This document shows positions 63,856 through 64,000 of a DNA stretch of 64,000 nucleotides, piece by piece. Location: NCBI GenBank assembly GCA_046080125.1, contig JBJTTJ010000148.1, positions 1 to 64,000 of the forward strand, written 5' to 3'. Position 1 is the first letter of the stretch, and the number at the start of each line of letters is the position of its first letter. The DNA comes from Cuspidothrix sp046080125 (GTDB taxonomy: Bacteria; Cyanobacteriota; Cyanobacteriia; Cyanobacteriales; Nostocaceae). The translations under genes and the position numbers were made by a program. The notes below the pieces were generated by a model, which worked only from the letters and a program-made list of their open reading frames with translations, made no database searches and was not told where the DNA came from.

Positions 63856-64000
63856 ACTATGAATTGTTTGATTTCTTTGATTTTTGCGATCGCATTCCTT
63901 GATTCCGGTACTTGATTGTGTAATTGATTAATTGATTGTTTATTTTTCCATCAATCAATTAATCATTCCTATCAAATAAACCTCATCAATCACAGTTAAG

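Noticed and set aside
1..64000. tRNA or rRNA genes
   Set aside because: No T-loop-like GTTCGAATC/GTTCAAATC with matching acceptor stem and no rRNA signatures noticed on either strand; a tRNAscan-SE run would be decisive.

Overview
The window is chromosomal DNA from a filamentous, heterocyst-forming cyanobacterium (order Nostocales, Anabaena/Dolichospermum/Nostoc-like). Four things point there: the split RNA polymerase genes rpoC1/rpoC2; many HIP1 sites (GCGATCGC) inside and between genes; short tandem heptanucleotide repeats typical of Nostocales; and a heterocyst-glycolipid gene island at the right end. Base composition is AT-rich. No rRNA, tRNA, CRISPR array, intact insertion sequence or prophage was seen.

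Layout. 1-3284: 3' end of a DNA phosphorothioation locus (partial dndC, dndD, dndE). 3481-9887: small conserved genes (membrane proteins, GNAT acetyltransferase, HEAT-repeat protein, TPR protein, DUF39 protein, universal stress protein). 10124-23532: a housekeeping block with hisD diverging from rpsT-tatD-rpoB-rpoC1-rpoC2. 23807-33683: two secreted small proteins, a GIY-YIG protein, pyrE, a cobalt/nickel ECF transporter (cbiM-cbiQ-cbiO), a lipoprotein, a short RecQ helicase, an isoaspartyl peptidase/asparaginase, a DUF2256 mini-gene missed by length cut-offs, and pyrD. 33808-35638: a membrane-anchored protein with a helix-turn-helix-like end, and an auxin-efflux-carrier gene broken by a 5-bp tandem duplication. 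35792-42187: an AmpG-like permease, a BadF/NagK-type kinase, a tRNA-dihydrouridine synthase, a DigH/GHL10-like glycosyl hydrolase and a NagX/HGSNAT-like membrane acetyltransferase. Apart from the synthase, these look like a cell-wall amino-sugar recycling neighbourhood. 42909-49799: a NYN-domain protein, leuA, a DUF29 protein, a type II restriction-modification pair and glmU. 50188-63855: the heterocyst-glycolipid island, with two glycosyltransferases, a DUF2141 protein, an SDR epimerase (hgdA-like), a DevC/DevB-type exporter pair without an ATPase (hgdC/hgdB-like) and, divergent across 1.3 kb, the polyketide synthase hglE.

The most unusual signal is repeat DNA used inside essential or large genes. 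hglE carries about nine copies of a 20-bp near-palindromic repeat (consensus TCTCGACTCCGCTCGACACA), read in more than one frame. It encodes STPLDTGV-like peptides in the linkers between domains and supplies the last codons of the protein. rpoC2 contains two in-frame heptanucleotide repeat tracts. The rpoB-rpoC1 spacer is a heptanucleotide array that folds with its own inverted copy into a 13-bp hairpin followed by T-runs, which resembles a terminator or attenuator inside the RNA polymerase operon. No wholly new defence or biosynthetic system was recognised. The muropeptide-recycling neighbourhood and the repeat-remodelled hglE and RNA polymerase genes are the items most worth following up.
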